Shown here: positions 61,576 through 64,000 of the stretch, in pieces
Position numbering within the stretch: the stretch's first letter is position 1
How the letters are laid out: every line of letters begins with the position of its first letter
Assembly: GCF_036021035.1 (NCBI RefSeq)
Contig: NZ_CP107930.1
Location: forward strand, 2,294,001 to 2,358,000
Length of the DNA: 64,000 bases
Source of the DNA: Kineococcus sp. NBC_00420
GTDB lineage: Bacteria > Actinomycetota > Actinomycetes > Actinomycetales > Kineococcaceae
Reading direction: 5' to 3'
Translations under genes and position numbers: made by a program
The notes under the pieces: model-generated
The model's database searches: none
What the model was told of the DNA's origin: nothing
Seen by the model: the letters and a program-made list of their open reading frames with translations, nothing else

Positions 61576-62517
61576 ATGAACGCACGTCCGTCCGTCGCCG
61601 CCCGCCGCCGCACGCGGTGGTCGGGAATCGTCGTCGGGGCCGCCCTCGTCGGCGCCGTCGTGGCCGCGGCGCCGGCCCAGGCCGCCACCTCCAGCTCGAC
61701 GGCGGCCACCGTGCGCACCCTCCCGTTCAGCGGCAGCGGCAGCGCGGACGGCACCGGCACCGGCGGACACGGCACGGTCCGGGCGAACCGGGCGGTGGCC
61801 GCGGCCTGCAACGACGGCCGGGCCCTCAGCGCCCCGCAGTGGTTCGCCGTCGGCAAGAAGGCCACCGGGTCCCTCGTCGCCACGGTCACCGGTAGCGGCG
61901 CGGGCACCGCGGTCATCGACCACTGGAGCGGCGCGGTCCTCGCCTGCACCGGCGGGACGGTGGCGCGCGCCAGCCGCCCCGTCGACGTCGTCGCCTACTT
62001 CAGCGCCCCGACCGGTGGCGCCCGCTTCGACGTCACGATCGCCGGACCGTCCGCGACCGCGCCGTCGAACGACCGGCTGGAGAACGCGCACCCCATCTCC
62101 GCACTGCCGTTCACGACCACCGCCGACACCTCCGCGGCCGACGCCGACGGCCCGGCGCTGAAGGACTACGAGCACTGCGAACTCTCGAACTGGTCCCCGA
62201 CCCAGGGGAACACCGTCTGGTACAGCTACCGCGCGACCGCCACGGGCCCGGCTCCGGCGATCTCCGTCTCCCCCGCCACCGGCTGGGCCGACGCGGACAC
62301 CCACGGGAGCTGGGCGCAGCAGGCCGGGATCCTCGAGGTGCTGGCCGACGGTGGGACCCGGCTCGTCACCAACGACGACCCGTGGGACTGCGACACCCCG
62401 GTCACCCTGCAGCAGGGCACGACCTACCTCATCGGCCTCTACTACGGCTGGGACGCCGACCAGGACAGCGTCCCGGTCAGCGGCGGCCCGGTGAAGCTCT
62501 CCGTCACCGCACGCTGA
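61576..62517 (+). CDS. Secreted protein B, paralog of protein A
   Basis: A 313-residue exported protein with a signal peptide ending AAPAQAATS. The mature part has the same two-domain plan as protein A: VAAACNDGRALSAPQWFAVG and AVIDHWSGAVLACTG, then PSNDRLENAHPISALPFTTT, DYEHCELSNWSPTQGNTVWYSYR and NDDPWDCDTPVTLQQGTTYLIG. The four Cys are conserved in position. It lacks the long N-terminal basic extension and the Tyr/Pro-rich insert of A. ATG 61576 follows AGGGGGATCTC. A tandem duplication is likely. Confidence 0.78.
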   Translation: MNARPSVAARRRTRWSGIVVGAALVGAVVAAAPAQAATSSSTAATVRTLPFSGSGSADGTGTGGHGTVRANRAVAAACNDGRALSAPQWFAVGKKATGSLVATVTGSGAGTAVIDHWSGAVLACTGGTVARASRPVDVVAYFSAPTGGARFDVTIAGPSATAPSNDRLENAHPISALPFTTTADTSAADADGPALKDYEHCELSNWSPTQGNTVWYSYRATATGPAPAISVSPATGWADADTHGSWAQQAGILEVLADGGTRLVTNDDPWDCDTPVTLQQGTTYLIGLYYGWDADQDSVPVSGGPVKLSVTAR

Positions 62518-62527
62518 CCGGGAACCC

Positions 62528-63601
62528 TCAACTCCGGACGAACGCCGAGCCGTCCACCCGGACGACCTGGCCGAGGTGCGCGCCGAACCCGAAGATCCCG
62601 GCCGTGCTCCACGCCGTGGAATACAGCTGACCGTCCACGACCTTCAGCGACAGCGGCATCGTCACCTGCGCCGCGGTGCGCACCCCCGCCCGGTCGACGC
62701 GGACGATCCGGCCGACGGTGCTCGGGTCGAAACCGGCCGGCGGCGGCCCGTCGCCCGCAGGCAGTCCCTCCAGGAGTTCGGAGACGTAGACCGCCCCGGA
62801 GTCCCCGACCGCCACCCCCGTCGGGGAGCTGAACCCGGAGATGGTCCCGAGGACCTTCCCGCCGAAGGGGTCGAGCACGTAGACCCGGCCCTGTCCGGGC
62901 GCCTCCCCCGAGAGGGTCGAGACGTAGAGGTTGCCGTCCGGGCCCCACGCCAGACCGGTGGGGACCGGGTCGCAGCCCGTGTGCTGCGGATCGTTGTTGG
63001 GGCGTCCCTTGCAGGCACCCGTCGTGACGACCGGCGGCACGAAGAACGTGCTCACCTTCCCGTCCGGGGCGGCCACGAGCACCGCGTTCGCCCCGGCGTC
63101 GGCGACGAAGACGCGGTTGTCGAAACCGCGGCCGGCGAGGACGGCGAACGGGTTGCTCAGCGCGTCCAGCGGAGCCCCGTCGGGTCCGAACTGCTGCTGC
63201 CCGTCGGGGTTGTTGGCGAGTTCGTAGGCCGCGAGGTCGGCGATCCTGTGCCGGGGTTTCCCGGTGACCGTCGAGTACAGCGTCGACGCGCCGGGGGTGC
63301 CCGCCTCGCCGGTGACGAAGTAGAACGTGTCGAACTTCCGGTCGACCCCCGACGGTCCGGGGATCTTGTTCAGCCGGGTGTAGGGACGTGTCCCGGGGGC
63401 GAACCCGCTGATCTCACCGGTCGAGCTCTCGGAGACGTAGAACTTCCCCGCCCAGTTCGACAGGCCCGTCGGGTCGTCGAAACCGGTCGCGACGACCGTC
63501 ACCGGCGCGGGGGCCGGCGCGGCGTGGACGGGGGCGGCCAGGACCACCGAGGCGGTGGCGGCCACGAGGAACACTGCTGCAGAACGGAGGCGTTGCACCA
63601 T
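62528..63601 (-). CDS. Secreted ScyD/ScyE-family beta-propeller protein
   Basis: A 357-residue exported protein. The signal peptide is RSAAVFLVAATASVVLAAPVHA. The repeated blades include TVVATGFDDPTGLSNWAGKFYVSES and VPTGLAWGPDGNLYVSTLSG, as in NHL/ScyD-like proteins. Two Cys (GACKGR, TGCDPV) may pair. The name comes from scytonemin-biosynthesis proteins but no such pathway is here, so the function is unknown. ATG 63601 has GAGGAGAAG upstream. It is convergent with secreted protein B, 10 bp apart. Confidence 0.85.
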   Translation of the reverse strand: MVQRLRSAAVFLVAATASVVLAAPVHAAPAPAPVTVVATGFDDPTGLSNWAGKFYVSESSTGEISGFAPGTRPYTRLNKIPGPSGVDRKFDTFYFVTGEAGTPGASTLYSTVTGKPRHRIADLAAYELANNPDGQQQFGPDGAPLDALSNPFAVLAGRGFDNRVFVADAGANAVLVAAPDGKVSTFFVPPVVTTGACKGRPNNDPQHTGCDPVPTGLAWGPDGNLYVSTLSGEAPGQGRVYVLDPFGGKVLGTISGFSSPTGVAVGDSGAVYVSELLEGLPAGDGPPPAGFDPSTVGRIVRVDRAGVRTAAQVTMPLSLKVVDGQLYSTAWSTAGIFGFGAHLGQVVRVDGSAFVRS

Positions 63602-63714
63602 TGCACTTCTCCTCGGTCACGGGAACCTCACAGGCTCCCTGACCGAAGAAGGTAGACCTCCGAACACCCCGGTGAGAAGACCTCACTCGGAGTGATCACC
63701 GAGTCGGTGCCGGA

Positions 63715-64000
63715 TCAACTCCAGGTGAGCGCCCGCGCCGGGTCCTCGAGGATGGCGGCGATGTCCGCGAGCGCTCGCGAACCGCTCTCGCCGTCGAGCA
63801 TCCGGTGGTCGATGGAGAGGCTGAGCGTCGCGAGGTAACGGGGTTTGATCTTCCCCTTGTGCACCCACGGCCGCTGCTGGATCTTGCCGACCGCGAGGAT
63901 CGCGGCCTCGCCCGGGTTGAGGATCGGCGTTCCGGTGTCGATGCCGAACGTCCCGACGTTGGTGATCGTGATGGTCCCCTCGGCGAGGTCCTTCGGCGAC
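63715..64000 (-). CDS. 2-oxoacid dehydrogenase E2 acyltransferase, C-terminal part
   Basis: The last 95 residues are present; the gene runs off the right edge. [83 protein letters not shown] contains the catalytic DHRMLDG motif (positions 63790-63813 approximately). This is the trimerising acyltransferase domain of pyruvate or branched-chain 2-oxoacid dehydrogenase complexes; which complex cannot be told without the lipoyl domain and neighbours. Confidence 0.95.
   Translation of the reverse strand, partial: SPKDLAEGTITITNVGTFGIDTGTPILNPGEAAILAVGKIQQRPWVHKGKIKPRYLATLSLSIDHRMLDGESGSRALADIAAILEDPARALTWS

Noticed and set aside
62528-63601. Scytonemin biosynthesis role for the ScyD-like protein
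   Set aside because: No other scytonemin gene is present; the name reflects only the beta-propeller family.

Overview
The window is a very GC-rich, densely coded actinobacterial chromosome segment. GTG starts are common, several transcripts look leaderless, and the heat-shock operon has the actinobacterial dnaK-grpE-dnaJ-hspR order with HspR (HAIR) operators. Two chemoreceptors, each preceded by a sigma-28-like promoter candidate, point to a motile actinomycete. A Kineococcus/Kineosporiales-type organism is my best guess; this is inference from gene content, not from a marker gene. I found no rRNA, transposase, integrase, phage gene or CRISPR array. The region reads as ordinary core and accessory chromosome.

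Layout. 1-1.45 kb: partial phosphotransferase and a lactonase-family protein. 1.47-6.75 kb: heat-shock operon (minus strand) and a divergent DUF3616 gene, with two HAIR sites between. 6.77-9.88 kb: TPP riboswitch-controlled thiamine/HMP ECF transporter (ykoE-ykoD-ykoC), with a DnaA-box-like cluster at the ykoD/ykoC junction. 9.96-12.4 kb: small membrane/stress proteins, a nucleoside-diphosphate-sugar epimerase-like protein and an anti-sigma-type ATPase. 12.5-18.6 kb: tRNA-Gly(CCC), dcd, a cell-wall-binding-repeat protein, an EAL-HDOD protein, an ankyrin protein and KtrBA potassium uptake. 18.6-25.7 kb: MarR/TetR regulators with MFS exporters, thymidine kinase, an SDR and a PNPOx protein. 25.8-27.4 kb: clpP-clpP and a ClgR-like regulator. 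27.5-33 kb: two chemoreceptors flanking an ECF sigma/membrane-protein pair that is divergent from a lipoprotein. 33-41.4 kb: SDR with a divergent MmyB-type regulator, a dehydrogenase, a two-component system, aldo/keto reductase, S9 peptidase and a VOC protein.

41.4-46 kb is a catabolic locus: a LysR regulator divergent from a sarcosine-oxidase-like flavoenzyme and a three-gene amino-acid ABC transporter. 46-52 kb: PolA-like polymerase, phosphofructokinase, a CopD-CtaG fusion and a second anti-sigma-type ATPase. 52.2-54.9 kb: MarR-MFS operon closed by a 23-bp perfect hairpin. 55-60.3 kb: Fur-Dps iron/oxidative-stress pair, an amidohydrolase, an MFS exporter with a divergent TetR, and a CitE-like lyase. 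60.3-64 kb: two tandem secreted paralogs of unknown function, a secreted ScyD-like beta-propeller, and the C-terminus of a 2-oxoacid dehydrogenase E2.

The most interesting signals are regulatory DNA: a perfectly symmetric element at 30528-30565 that could be two interlocked ECF promoters, four DnaA-box-like sites in 79 bp at 7540-7618, a dispersed palindrome family (1920, 12392, 37789), and three GTTTCG elements at exact 11-bp spacing at 42430. No convincing wholly new multi-gene system was seen.
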